A DNA stretch of 64,000 bases from Myxococcales bacterium (GCA_020633315.1 JACKDV010000020.1:62001-126000), one strand, 5' to 3'. Positions 27,044-36,136 are shown, numbered from the stretch's first letter. Numbers and translations: made by a program. Notes: generated by a model not told the origin, from the sequence alone.

Positions 27044-28858
27044 TCAGTCGCCCTCGCGCAGCTCCTGCCGCATGCGGTAGAGGGTGCGCTCGAGCGCGAG
27101 CATGTGCTCCTGGGCCTGGTGTCGGCGCAGCGGAGCCCCCTCGCCGTCGTCGGGCCCGAGCTGGTCGCGAACCCGCTCGAGCACGCCCACGAGCTGACGG
27201 CCCAGCGCCACGTTGGCGAGCACCAGGTGCTCCTCCACCGCGGCCACGTGCTGATCGATGACGGCGCGGATGCTGTCGCGCAGGGCCTCGCCCGTGCGCT
27301 CGAGCGCGCCGGGCAGCTCGTCCTTGGCCCGCGCCCGGGCCTCCCGCAGCGACTTCTCGCGCAGGAACACCGTGGCCAGCGGGCCCACCACCGTCATCGC
27401 GATGCCGGCCGCCATGCTGCCGAAGTACATCACCGCGGTGCCGGCCACCCCGATGGCGACCAGCCCCACCTCGAGCACCACCGAGGGCGGCTCCACGTAG
27501 ATCGGCGGCCCCCGAAAGCCCAGGCGCATGGTGGCCTGGAACAGCCGTCGGCGCGCCTGCTCGCCGTGGGTGCGGATCGCGAGCCGCGTGAGCTCGTCGA
27601 GCTCGCTGCGCAGGCGCTCGCTCTCCTCGCGGGCGAACGCGAGGAAGGCATCGTGCAGCGACCCCGGCAGGTGGTGCGACAGCACGCGCAGGTTGGACTG
27701 CTCGATGCACGCGAGGGTGCTGGCCCGCAGGTCCTCGCGGAAGCGGTCGATGCGAGCCTCGCTGGCCGTGCGGATCTTGGCCTTGCCGTCGGCGAGCTGC
27801 TCGCGCAGCACCACCAGGTCGGACTCGTGGTCGAGCAGCTCGCGCTCGATCGCCCGGATCTCCCGGCGCAGGGCCAGCTCCTCGAGGGTGAGGGCCCGCG
27901 CGGCGATCGACGCGTTGTGGGCGAGCAGGGTGGCATGACGGGCCAGCGCGGCGCGGGCCCGGGCCGGCAGCACGTCGGCGTGGCCCTCGGCGAGCTCCAC
28001 CAGGCGGCGCCGCAGCGCCCGGACCCCGGCGACCCCGGCCGAGTCCTCGTCGGGCCGCCGCAGCGCCCCGCGAGCGTCGGTCTGGAAGATCTCCACCGCC
28101 GCCTCGCCGTCCTTGCCCGCGATGGCCGAGACCTCGCGCTGCAGGTACTCGACCAGCAGCGGGCGGTCGGCCTCGTCGACCAGGTCGATGCGGTTGATCG
28201 CCAGCAGCAGGCGCGCCCCGGAGCCGCCCAGGCCGCCCACCGCCGCCACCGCGTCGCGCAGGAACGCCTGCTCGGTGCGGTTGAGCAGCTGGGTGGCGTC
28301 GAGCACCAGCACCAGCACGTCGGCCCGCGGCAGCTCGCCCCGGCTGATCGCGCCGCGCACCCGCTCCATGTCGTTCATGCCGGGGGTGTCGATGAGCTCG
28401 AGCGTGGGCGGCAGCGCCCCCGCGCCCACCACCAGCTCGATGCTGGCGTCGGCCTCGGGCTTCTCGCGCCCCGTGGCCAGGGCCGCGAAGCGCTCGGGGG
28501 CCAGCGGCTGCCGCCCGTCGTCGCGATGCAGGTACGTGCCCGGCTCGCTGCCCACCCGCACCGTGGCGATCGCTCCCGTGGTGGGGGTGACCCCGGTGGG
28601 CAGCGCATCGTCGCCGAGGATCGCGTTGATGAGGGTGCTCTTGCCCTGCTTGATCTCGCCCAGCACCACCGCGCGCACGCGCTGGTCGTCGAGCCGGCGC
28701 CGGGTGTCGGCCTCGATGGTGCGGGCCAGGTCGGGCAGGCCCAGCTCCTGCGCCACCTCGCACAGGGTCTTGGCGTGCCGCAGCAGGGCGTCGCGGGCAT
28801 CGGCCGGGGGGGCGCTGGGGGCCTGCGCCTCGGGGGCGCCGTCGGTGCTCGTGCTCAT
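27044..28858 (-). CDS. Bacterial dynamin-like GTPase
   Basis: Bacterial dynamins are GTP-driven proteins that bind and remodel membranes. The 604-residue protein has G1 GEIKQGKST (67-75), G2 Thr in TPTTG (91-95), G3 DTPG (157-160) and G4 NRID (222-225), the large-GTPase layout. A long helical region follows, then a hydrophobic stretch at about 480-520 (VGLVAIGVAGTAVMYF) that could insert into membrane as a paddle. The C-terminal helices complete the stalk. The start overlaps the upstream M48-like gene by four bases, so the two are co-translated. The N-terminal Pro/Ala tail is variable. The role is unknown; membrane maintenance or stress defence are both possible. Confidence 0.92.
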   Translation of the reverse strand: MSTSTDGAPEAQAPSAPPADARDALLRHAKTLCEVAQELGLPDLARTIEADTRRRLDDQRVRAVVLGEIKQGKSTLINAILGDDALPTGVTPTTGAIATVRVGSEPGTYLHRDDGRQPLAPERFAALATGREKPEADASIELVVGAGALPPTLELIDTPGMNDMERVRGAISRGELPRADVLVLVLDATQLLNRTEQAFLRDAVAAVGGLGGSGARLLLAINRIDLVDEADRPLLVEYLQREVSAIAGKDGEAAVEIFQTDARGALRRPDEDSAGVAGVRALRRRLVELAEGHADVLPARARAALARHATLLAHNASIAARALTLEELALRREIRAIERELLDHESDLVVLREQLADGKAKIRTASEARIDRFREDLRASTLACIEQSNLRVLSHHLPGSLHDAFLAFAREESERLRSELDELTRLAIRTHGEQARRRLFQATMRLGFRGPPIYVEPPSVVLEVGLVAIGVAGTAVMYFGSMAAGIAMTVVGPLATVFLREKSLREARARAKDELPGALERTGEALRDSIRAVIDQHVAAVEEHLVLANVALGRQLVGVLERVRDQLGPDDGEGAPLRRHQAQEHMLALERTLYRMRQELREGD

Positions 28859-30015
28859 AGAAGCCTCAGCCTCCGGGTCAGTCGGGCGTCGCAGCGAGCG
28901 AGGCTCCAGGCGTCGCTCAGCGCCTGTCGCAGGCGCTTGGCCTGCTCCTCGTCGATGGGCGGGGGCTCGGGCGGCGAGGGCTCGGCGCTCGCCTTCGGGC
29001 CGGGGCCTCGGGACGAGGACTCGGCCTCGCGCTCGGCCTCGGCCTCGGCCTCGCGGGCGGCGGCCACCGCCTCGGCCGCCTCGGCCCGGGCCTTGGCCAC
29101 CGCCTCGGCCTCGTCTCGGGCCTCGCGCTCGCGCGGGCCCGCCTCGAAGCCCTCGAGCTTGTCGCCCACTCGACCCATGCGATCGAGCGCGCCGCGGACC
29201 CGCCGGGCCAGCGAGCCCCGGTCCTCCTCGGCGCCGGGGGGCGACAGCGTCCAGCCGCCGCCGTCGGGATCGCTGAGCACCCGGCGTCGCACCATGAGCT
29301 GCGAGCGGTCGAAGTCCTCGAGCGCCTGCCGGCGCAGGTCCAGCGACGGCCGGCGGGGCATCCACGGGACCGAGTCGGCGTCGTCGTGCTCCACCGCCCG
29401 CAGGGCCGCGTCGAGCGAGCGCACGGCCAGCAGCCCCGCGCGATCGGCCGAGAACACCGCCACCCTGGCCCACGCGCGCATCAGCGTGCGGACCGATCGC
29501 AGCCCGCCGCCCAGGTGCCCCATGAGGTGAGCCGCGAAGATCGGCCCGTGCTCGCACTGCAGGTGGCCCAGCGCCGAGGCGAGCACGAAGCTCCGCTCGT
29601 CGTCGGGCATCGCCATCAGGCGATCGCGATCGATCACCAGCCAGTGGATCGCCCCCTTGGTGGTCGACAGCGGGGTGATCGCGGGCCACTGCCCCGCGAC
29701 CTCGGGCCGCAGCATGCGGACGGTGGGCAGCGGCGCCCGCAGCATGGTGATGAGGGTGGCCAGCTCCTCGAGCAGCGGCAGCGGCGGCGCCTTGCGCTGC
29801 GGGAGCACGGCCTCGTCCTCGAGCGCCTGCACGGTGCGGCTCCAGCGGCGATCGACCGAGCGCATCAGCGGATCGCCGAGCATCGAGCCCGCCAGCCATG
29901 CCGCGCGCCGCAGGTCGACCCCGTAGGCGTAGCCCGTCCGCGCGAGGCGCTGCTCGTAGGCCGCGAGCTCGCGACGCTGGAGGAACTGGGGGAGATCCGC
30001 GGCGATGTGGACCAC
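28855..30015 (-). CDS. Degenerate M48-like (pseudo-protease) protein with coiled-coil tail
   Basis: The 386-residue protein has an M48-type layout with key residues lost. Where a Zn-protease has HExxH it has SALGHLQCEHG (about 147-157), so only the second His remains. Downstream, the third-ligand region normally like ExEADRxG reads FSADRAGLL (about 188-196), with the Glu changed. Catalysis is therefore unlikely. The C-terminal ~130 residues include a Glu/Ala/Arg-rich coiled coil and a Pro-rich hinge. GTG 30015 was chosen over an upstream TTG. The four-base overlap with the dynamin gene suggests a fixed partner. An alternative reading is an unrelated helical protein with a chance match. Confidence 0.6.
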   Translation of the reverse strand: MVHIAADLPQFLQRRELAAYEQRLARTGYAYGVDLRRAAWLAGSMLGDPLMRSVDRRWSRTVQALEDEAVLPQRKAPPLPLLEELATLITMLRAPLPTVRMLRPEVAGQWPAITPLSTTKGAIHWLVIDRDRLMAMPDDERSFVLASALGHLQCEHGPIFAAHLMGHLGGGLRSVRTLMRAWARVAVFSADRAGLLAVRSLDAALRAVEHDDADSVPWMPRRPSLDLRRQALEDFDRSQLMVRRRVLSDPDGGGWTLSPPGAEEDRGSLARRVRGALDRMGRVGDKLEGFEAGPREREARDEAEAVAKARAEAAEAVAAAREAEAEAEREAESSSRGPGPKASAEPSPPEPPPIDEEQAKRLRQALSDAWSLARCDARLTRRLRLL

Positions 30016-30104
30016 GGGGCGTAGTCTAGCTCGCGCGGCGCCCGAACCTGTCAACCCCCGGGTGATTGCGGCGCTGGCGGCACACGAGGTATCTCCTGCC
30101 GGCC

Positions 30105-30938
30105 GTGAGCACCCTCGTTCGCCGTGCCGACCTGCTCGACGTGGAGCTGCCCAAGGCGGTGTGGTCTCGCAGCGGCCGCCCGACCCTGGGCCGGATCAGC
30201 CGCACGTTGTTCGCCTCCACCCTGGTGCTGCTGGGCCTGGCCATGCCCTGGCCCGCGGTCTCGTTCGGCCTGCTGATCGCGGGCGTGGCCGGCTTCGTGC
30301 TCATCCCCGTCATCACCGACCTCATCATCGAGCGCGGCGAGGGGGCCTTCCGCCGCGCCACCGCGGCGGACGCCGACGCCAAGCTGGCCTCGCTCGACCA
30401 GCGCGTGCTGATCAGCGCCTTCGCCCCCGACGCCTGGGTGACCCTGCAGCGCGCCCGCCTGCAGCTCGCCAAGGGCGACGGCCGGGCCGCGGCCCAGGCC
30501 CTCGCCGACACCGCGCGGATCATCGGGCAGCCCGATCATCCCGAGCTGGTCGCGGCTCAGGCCCGGGCGCTGCTGCTCGCGGGCGATCGCGCGGGCGCCC
30601 GGACCCACCTGAGCGCCCTCGCCGAGCGGGGCGAGCTGTCGCCCCGCGCCCGCCTCGACCTGGGGGTGATCATGCTGGGCGAGGCCGGCAACGCCGAGGC
30701 GGCGCGCGAGCACCTGCAGGCGGCCTACGACGGTCTCGACGGCCATCCGCAGGCCGCCGCCGCGCTGGCGGTGGCCCTGGCCCGCGCCGACCAGAGCGAG
30801 CGCGCGATGGAGCTGCTCGCCGAGGCCGAGGCCAAGGCCGCCGATGGCGACGAGCTGGCCGCCGACTCGATCAAGAAGGCCCGCAAGGCGCTGCGACCCG
30901 CCCGCGAGGCCGCGAAGAAGAAGCGCCGCAAGGGCTGA
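30105..30938 (+). CDS. Membrane-anchored TPR-like protein
   Basis: The 277-residue protein has two hydrophobic segments near residues 35-75 (TLFASTLVLLGLAMPWPAV and FGLLIAGVAGFVLIPVI), then a helical-repeat domain at about 110-250. The repeats have TPR character (AWVTLQRARLQLAKGDGRAA, ARLDLGVIMLGEAGNAEAA). The tail is Lys/Arg-rich (KKKRRKG). GTG 30105 (VSTLVRRAD) was chosen; an upstream TTG would add 13 residues. It is divergent from the M48-like gene by about 90 bp and may share its control region. Confidence 0.75.
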   Translation: MSTLVRRADLLDVELPKAVWSRSGRPTLGRISRTLFASTLVLLGLAMPWPAVSFGLLIAGVAGFVLIPVITDLIIERGEGAFRRATAADADAKLASLDQRVLISAFAPDAWVTLQRARLQLAKGDGRAAAQALADTARIIGQPDHPELVAAQARALLLAGDRAGARTHLSALAERGELSPRARLDLGVIMLGEAGNAEAAREHLQAAYDGLDGHPQAAAALAVALARADQSERAMELLAEAEAKAADGDELAADSIKKARKALRPAREAAKKKRRKG

Positions 30939-31068
30939 GAGACGAGGGGTCGTGAGGGGTGCCCACGCGGCGCCGAGCACCACGCGGGGAGCCATCACGG
31001 CCTCCGAGCCCGGCGCGACCCGCCGCTCGCTACCGAGGCTCCGCCTCGTGTGCTACTGCGGCCCCACG

Positions 31069-31551
31069 ATGGCGATCGCGACGCGGCTGGGGCTCGGGGC
31101 GTGGCTGGGGACGACGGTGGCGATCGTCGGCTGCCGGGGAACCGACGACGGCACCATGCTCTCGCCCTACCTCGCCATCGGCGACGCGCTGGCCCACGAC
31201 GGCGTGGAGCCCCTGGCCGAGCTCGCGCCCCAGGTGGCCCAGGCGGCCCGTGCTAGCGCGGGGCAGCCCGGCGTCGAGGCCCTCGCCGCCGGTGCCTCGC
31301 GCCTCGCGGACCAGGACCTCGCCGCCGCTCGAGCCACCTTCCGTCGCATGAGCACCGGCATGATCGAGTACCTGCGGGCCCACCCCGATCAGCAGGCCGG
31401 GCTCACCATCGTGCACTGCCCCATGACCTTCGGGGGCAAGGGCGGGCTGTGGGTGCAGCCGCAGGGCAAGGTGATGAACCCCTACGAGGGCTCCCGCATG
31501 CTCCACTGCGGCGACCCGCTCGACTGGTCCGCCGAGCTCCCCTCCACCTGA
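31069..31551 (+). CDS. DUF3347-type lipoprotein
   Basis: The 160-residue protein has a lipoprotein signal (VAIVGC). Its C-terminal half matches the DUF3347 domain, known from heavy-metal efflux adaptors and Bacteroidetes proteins: a helical part, then IVHCPMTF, GLWVQPQGKVMNPYEGS and MLHCG. The Cys-Pro-Met and terminal Cys-Gly are likely metal (copper) ligands. It stands alone with no efflux genes next to it. A periplasmic metal-binding function is likely from the domain, not proven. Confidence 0.78.
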   Translation: MAIATRLGLGAWLGTTVAIVGCRGTDDGTMLSPYLAIGDALAHDGVEPLAELAPQVAQAARASAGQPGVEALAAGASRLADQDLAAARATFRRMSTGMIEYLRAHPDQQAGLTIVHCPMTFGGKGGLWVQPQGKVMNPYEGSRMLHCGDPLDWSAELPST

Positions 31552-31614
31552 GCGCGCGAGCCCACCCACCACGCATGGGCGGAGGGGCTCGCGCGAGCCA
31601 GGGCCTCCCGGTCG

Positions 31615-32142
31615 CTACACCGTGCTGCCCTCGACGATCACGCTCCAGAAGTAGCAGCCGTCGGGCTCGTGCTCGCCGTAGAGCGCCCCCTTGAGCGAGC
31701 ACTCGCGGCCGCGCAGGGCGTCCATCGAGCGCACCAGGGTCTGGTACTCCACGTTGCTCTCGGCCGAGAGCGTCACCTGGGCGTCGTCGGGGAACAGCTC
31801 CTTGAGCTCGGCCGCGCGGGCCTCGAGCGCTCCGAAGTCGTGCTTGCCGTCGGCGCCCATGGGGATGTCGACGGTGCGCTCGGACTCCGAGGTGGCACCG
31901 TAGCGCGCGACGAAGCCGTCCTCGCGCACGGTGACCCGCAGGCGCAGGCGCTCGGGGGGCTTGTCGTCGTTGTCGGCGCTGCAGTTGCCGCAGAACTTGG
32001 GCGGCTCCACCCGCACCGCGGTGAAGGGAGCGATCTCCATCGCGAGCAGCAGGGCGGGAATGAGCAGGAACAGACAGCTGAGCACGGGGATGAGGTTGGC
32101 CTCGACCTCCTCGTCCCCCTTGCGCTTGCGAAGCTTGAGCAT
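31615..32142 (-). CDS. ExbD/TolR-family protein
   Basis: ExbD/TolR proteins transmit proton-motive force from ExbB/TolQ to the periplasm. The 175-residue protein has a charged cytoplasmic start (LKLRKRKGDEEVEANL), one membrane helix (IPVLSCLFLLIPALLLAM), and a periplasmic domain with the family's LRVTVREDGF-type strand. The usual Asp in the membrane helix (D25 in E. coli ExbD) is not evident. Two extra Cys pairs (CGNCS, RECS) are present. The start follows ACGGAGG with good spacing. No ExbB or TonB gene is next to it. Confidence 0.78.
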   Translation of the reverse strand: MLKLRKRKGDEEVEANLIPVLSCLFLLIPALLLAMEIAPFTAVRVEPPKFCGNCSADNDDKPPERLRLRVTVREDGFVARYGATSESERTVDIPMGADGKHDFGALEARAAELKELFPDDAQVTLSAESNVEYQTLVRSMDALRGRECSLKGALYGEHEPDGCYFWSVIVEGSTV

Positions 32143-32221
32143 GATGGACCTCCGTCGGGTCGACGGACAGCCGCCCCCGGGCGAAGTTCCTCCACGATTT
32201 CCGTCGGTTGCAGAAACAAGT

Positions 32222-32251
32222 GCCCGGCCCGTGGTTACCGCGGGCCCGGGC
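32222..32251 (-). terminator. Hairpin between thioesterase and ExbD genes
   Basis: GCCCGGCCCG pairs with CGGGCCCGGGC over about 10 bp with a bulge and a short loop. It lies downstream of the thioesterase stop on the minus strand, between two same-strand genes. Confidence 0.5.
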
Positions 32252-32320
32252 GAGGGTGGTAACGAGCCGCCCCGCCGAGGGTTCACGGCGCGACGATCTC
32301 GGTCCCGTGCCTCGCCGCGG

Positions 32321-32758
32321 CTACCCCCCGCCGCCCTCGAGGTCCTTGCGGTACGGCACCAGCAGCTCGCGGAAGCTCTCCGTCCACGGCGCCGGCCGCT
32401 GCGTGCTCGGGTCCACCCGCACGATCACCCGCTGCCCCCGCGCGTGATCGACGTCCTCGTCCAGCGGCATCACCCGCAGCCCGAAGGTGAGGCTGGTCGT
32501 GCCCAGCTTGTCCACCCACACCCGCACCCGCACCTCGCCCGTGCCCTTGACCGGGCGCAGGTACTCGATGTGGTTGCTGCGCACCAGGTGGTACTGGTCG
32601 GGGTTGTCGTTGAAGTCCAGCGGCCCTCCCCAGCCCATGTGCCGCCAGAACGAGCCGATGGCGTGCTCGAACAGCAGCAGGTAGCGGGCGTTGTGGAGGA
32701 TCCCGAAGGCGTCGAGATCGTCGAAGTAGACCCCGTGGGTCCGCTCGTGGAAGCGCAT
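32321..32758 (-). CDS. Hot-dog fold acyl-CoA thioesterase
   Basis: 4HBT-type thioesterases hydrolyse acyl-CoA. The 145-residue protein has the signature VYFDDLDAFGILHNARYLLLFE near residue 10, with the conserved Asp of the active site (D16 region), then SFWRHMGW and IEYLRPVKGTGEVRVRVWV. The length matches the family. It follows the FHA-Spo0M gene by 25 bp and is probably its operon partner. The substrate cannot be told. Confidence 0.88.
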   Translation of the reverse strand: MRFHERTHGVYFDDLDAFGILHNARYLLLFEHAIGSFWRHMGWGGPLDFNDNPDQYHLVRSNHIEYLRPVKGTGEVRVRVWVDKLGTTSLTFGLRVMPLDEDVDHARGQRVIVRVDPSTQRPAPWTESFRELLVPYRKDLEGGGG

Positions 32759-32783
32759 GGGCAGCGTGACGGCTCCCCGACCC

Positions 32784-33950
32784 TCAGGTCAGCGACATCA
32801 GCCGGTTGATGTTGGCCCCCAACAGGGTGCTCAGCTCGTGCGGCGCCGCGGCGCGCAGGCGCTCGAGCTCGATGACGAAGTCGGTGCGCTTGTCCTTGGA
32901 GAACATGCCCGTCTTGTCGACCTCGAGGAAGATCTTCATGTTGGTGCCCAGGTACTGCAGGGTCACGTTGATCGCGTCGATGCCCACCCGCTTGGCGAGC
33001 TGCGCCGGCGGGTGGAACTTGCCGCGGAACTCCTCGCCCAGCGGCTTGCTCTGCAGGTCCACCACGCGGAAGTCCAGCGCGCCCAGGCAGTCGCGGATCT
33101 TCTCCACGTCCTTGTTGCGCATGGTGATCGGCACCTCGACCTCGATGTCGTAGGCCCAGTTGATGTCCACGTAGCCGCGGATCTCCCAGTGCACGTCCTT
33201 GTCGGAGATCGAGGTGGCCGAGGGGATCCGCAGCGAGAAGGGGCAGGGCACCACGTCGCCCTTGCGGCACTTCCAGGGGCCCTTCTTGACGATCACGCGG
33301 TCCCAGCTGTGACCCTTCTTGGCGCCCTTGCGGTGCACCTCCACCAGGTCGACGGTGATCTCGAGCACGGTCTCGGCGTCGGTGGCGGTGAACTCGAGGA
33401 AGCCCTCGAGGGTGCTGTCGTTGGTGAAGGTGTCGCCGGGCAGCGCGATGAGCAGCACGCCGTTGTTGTTGGAGCCCTGGCGGCGATAGCTGAGCTGCGC
33501 GGCCGAGGGGCCCTGGGTGGGGCCCGCCTGCAGGGTGGCGGGCGCGGCCGAGGGGGTGCTGTACTGCACCGCGGCCTGGGCCTTGCGCTGGTTCATCAAG
33601 GCGAGCAGTTCGGCGGGCAGGGCTCCCATCACGGTGGCCCCCTGCTGCGGGCCGCCGGCCCACTCGACCAGCAGCGGCACGTGTCCCACGAAGATCTGCT
33701 GGCCCGGCCGCAGCGCCACCGGCTGGGTGCTCACCGGCGTCCCGTCCACCCAGGTGCCGTTGGAGGAGCCCAGGTCGCGGATGAAGGCGCTGCCGTGCTG
33801 CAAGAACACCTCGCAGTGCCGACGCGAGACGCTGGGGTCGGGCGTCACGAGGTTGACGGACTGCTCGTCGCGACCGATGAGCAGGTGGGGCGTGCTGTCG
33901 GCGAGCTGGGCCGTGCCATGGCCCAGCCGGAGCTGGATGGTTCCCTGCAT
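32784..33950 (-). CDS. FHA domain fused to a Spo0M (arrestin-like) domain
   Basis: The 388-residue protein begins with a forkhead-associated domain: LLIGRDEQ, SRRHCEVF and SSNGTWVDG (about 20-75), which binds phospho-Thr peptides. A Gln/Ala/Pro-rich linker follows, then an arrestin-type beta-sandwich like Spo0M (about 180-320; GDTFTNDSTLEGFLEF, ITVDLVE, PCPFSLRIPSATS). The fusion should recruit a sandwich adaptor to a phosphorylated partner, probably a Ser/Thr kinase target. The start at 33950 follows GGAGG. It is divergent from a lipoprotein gene by 78 bp. Confidence 0.85.
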   Translation of the reverse strand: MQGTIQLRLGHGTAQLADSTPHLLIGRDEQSVNLVTPDPSVSRRHCEVFLQHGSAFIRDLGSSNGTWVDGTPVSTQPVALRPGQQIFVGHVPLLVEWAGGPQQGATVMGALPAELLALMNQRKAQAAVQYSTPSAAPATLQAGPTQGPSAAQLSYRRQGSNNNGVLLIALPGDTFTNDSTLEGFLEFTATDAETVLEITVDLVEVHRKGAKKGHSWDRVIVKKGPWKCRKGDVVPCPFSLRIPSATSISDKDVHWEIRGYVDINWAYDIEVEVPITMRNKDVEKIRDCLGALDFRVVDLQSKPLGEEFRGKFHPPAQLAKRVGIDAINVTLQYLGTNMKIFLEVDKTGMFSKDKRTDFVIELERLRAAAPHELSTLLGANINRLMSLT

Positions 33951-34028
33951 GTCGAGCCTCCAGGGGTGATCGGGGCGGCGGGACCTTATCACGCCTCGCC
34001 GCGAGCGCCGGGCTGCTAATGTGGGCCC

Positions 34029-35447
34029 ATGCGCAGGTGTTTCCTTACGATGCTCACCGGCGTGGCCGTGCTCGGCTGCGGCGACGATTCCAGCTCTACC
34101 GGCAGCGAGGGCGGAGACTCCTCGGGGACCACCACCTCGCCGGCCACCGACGAGGGGAGCACGCAGGCCCCGATGGAGACGACGTCCGCGGACGGCACGG
34201 GCTCGGAGTCCTCGGGACCGGGGGCGGCGTGCGGCAATGGCGTGGTCGATCCCGGTGAGGACTGCGACGACGAGAACATGCTCGAGGACGACGGCTGCTA
34301 CTCGAATTGCACGATCCCCTACGAGGAGCTGTGGACCCAGACCTTCGACGACGGCGAGGACGACCTCGCCCGCGATGCGCTGTTCGACGGCGAGGGCAAC
34401 CTGTACGTGCTGGGCTCGTCGGAGGTGGGCGGCGGCGGCTTCGACCTGTGGCTGCGGCAGTACCTGCCCGACGGCAGCGAGGGCTTCACCTGGACCTACG
34501 ACGGGGCCTTCGGTGGCGACGACTTCGGGCAGCGGATGGCGTGGCACCCAAGCGGCGACCTGATGATCGTGGGCAGCGAGCAGAGCGATCAGGGCAGCGA
34601 CGTGCTGGTGATCCGCCTGGAGCTGAGCGGCCCCAGCGTGGTGTGGAGCGACACCTACGACGGCCCCGACACGGGGCTGATGGGGGCCGACGACGACTTC
34701 GGCGATCACGTGGCCGTGACCGCCGAGGGTGACGTGCTGGTGGCGGGCACGGTCCGCGAGGTGGACCAGGAGTGGAACGCGTGGCTGCGCCGCTACGACG
34801 GCGACGGCAACGAGCTGTGGACCCTCGCCCACGACGAGGCGATGCTGAGCGATGCCTCCGAGGCGGTGGTGGTCGACGCGGCCGGCGACATCTACCACGT
34901 GGGCGGGATCGAGGTGTCCAACGGCGACGCCGACGGCTGGGTGCGCAAGCTCGACGCCGACGGCAACGAGATCTGGACCCACACGATCGGCGGGGTGGTC
35001 TTCCGCGACGCGACCCTCGACGCAGAGGGCAACCTGGTGCTCACCGGCGTCGACATCGAGGCCGGCACCGCCCCCGACCTGTGGCTGGGCAAGTATGACC
35101 CCGACTTCGGCGTGCTGGGCAACACCTCGTACGACAGCGGGGGCTCGTTCGACTTCGGCCTCGGCGTGGCGGTGGGCAGCGGAGGCGACGTGTACGTGGC
35201 CGGCTCGATCACGGTGGTGGGCGAGCAGGGCCAGATTTGGGCGGCTCGCTACCAGCCCAACGTCAACCTGCGCTGGTGGAGCCACTCCTACGGCAACGAC
35301 CGCGCCCACCTCGAGGACGACGCCTTCGCCATCGCAATCAACGACGACGAGTCGCGGGTGGCGATCGTGGGCCAGGAGACCGTGCTCGGCCAGGGGCGGA
35401 ACACCTGGGTGCGGATGCTGCAGAACAACCCGGTGCCCATGCCCTGA
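34029..35447 (+). CDS. Secreted beta-propeller lipoprotein with myxococcal Cys-rich repeat
   Basis: The 472-residue protein has a lipoprotein signal (GVAVLGC), a Ser/Thr/Gly/Glu linker, then a myxococcal Cys-rich repeat, CGNGVVDPGEDCDDEN followed by DDGCYSNC (about 68-94). The rest is a beta-propeller with six or seven repeats of a blade pattern such as DAEGNLVLTGVDIEAG and AAGDIYHVGGIEVSNG, ending with WLRRYDGDGNE-type strands. The Cys-rich motif is commonly found in this phylum. It is surface-attached and its ligand is unknown. Confidence 0.85.
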   Translation: MRRCFLTMLTGVAVLGCGDDSSSTGSEGGDSSGTTTSPATDEGSTQAPMETTSADGTGSESSGPGAACGNGVVDPGEDCDDENMLEDDGCYSNCTIPYEELWTQTFDDGEDDLARDALFDGEGNLYVLGSSEVGGGGFDLWLRQYLPDGSEGFTWTYDGAFGGDDFGQRMAWHPSGDLMIVGSEQSDQGSDVLVIRLELSGPSVVWSDTYDGPDTGLMGADDDFGDHVAVTAEGDVLVAGTVREVDQEWNAWLRRYDGDGNELWTLAHDEAMLSDASEAVVVDAAGDIYHVGGIEVSNGDADGWVRKLDADGNEIWTHTIGGVVFRDATLDAEGNLVLTGVDIEAGTAPDLWLGKYDPDFGVLGNTSYDSGGSFDFGLGVAVGSGGDVYVAGSITVVGEQGQIWAARYQPNVNLRWWSHSYGNDRAHLEDDAFAIAINDDESRVAIVGQETVLGQGRNTWVRMLQNNPVPMP

Positions 35448-35497
35448 GCCCGGGCGAGGGGCCACGGCGGCCGGGCTCTCCCGCCGGCACGCCCGGC

Positions 35498-36136
35498 CTA
35501 CTCGTCGAACGGGTCGATGCGGGCTCGCGTGCCCGTCTTGCGCATCACCGGCTTGCCGGCGGTGCGGTGAAGCTTGCCGCGCACGGCCGGCTCCGCGTCG
35601 ACGCCGATCGACTCGGAGGGCCTCACCGAGTCGCAGGGCTCGTCCTCGGCCACGGGCGGGGGCGGGGGCACCGGGGTGGCCTCTTGAGCCGGGCCGTGGG
35701 GGATGACCGCGGCCGGAGCCTGGAAGGAGATCTCCTCCTCCTCGCGCACCTGGGGCTCCTGGCCGTGCGGGGCGCAGGCGGCGAGCGCCGCCGCCATCCC
35801 GGCCGCGGCCACGGCGGCCCGGATGGACGAGGGCGTGGGCGTGGGACGGCGGCGAAGTCGCGCGAGGGGCACGAGGGGCACGAGGGGGGTCTCGGCCGGT
35901 GCGGGCCGGAACACGATCGTGCCATCGGGGGCGTGGCGATAGCTGACGCAGACGTCCTGGCAGGCGGACTGCTCGAGGAAGCGCTCGGCCTCGGCCTCCG
36001 TCATGGCCGACAGATCGTGCACCTTGGTCTGACACTCGAAGCAGAAGCGGCCGCGCTCCTCGGGGCGCATGGCGTCCCAGTCGGCGTGGCAGGGCTCGGG
36101 GATCTCGACGTCCTGGCTTCGCACGGGCGGTGACAA
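35498..36136 (-). CDS. Zinc-ribbon-like protein with lipoprotein-like insert
   Basis: The 212-residue protein begins with a compact Cys-rich segment (PCHADWDAMRPEERGRFCFE, then CQTKVHDL, residues ~15-44). It resembles the N-terminal CxxxWxxMxPxxxGRFCxxC domain found in front of some Bacteroidetes regulatory-domain proteins. Other Cys follow (SACQDVCVS). A hydrophobic segment near 105-125 (AAVAAAGMAAALAAC) could anchor it. The rest is Pro/Glu-rich. The TTG start at 36136 is preceded by GAGGGGA; a GTG at 36124 is possible. The function is unknown. Confidence 0.6.
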   Translation of the reverse strand: MSPPVRSQDVEIPEPCHADWDAMRPEERGRFCFECQTKVHDLSAMTEAEAERFLEQSACQDVCVSYRHAPDGTIVFRPAPAETPLVPLVPLARLRRRPTPTPSSIRAAVAAAGMAAALAACAPHGQEPQVREEEEISFQAPAAVIPHGPAQEATPVPPPPPVAEDEPCDSVRPSESIGVDAEPAVRGKLHRTAGKPVMRKTGTRARIDPFDE

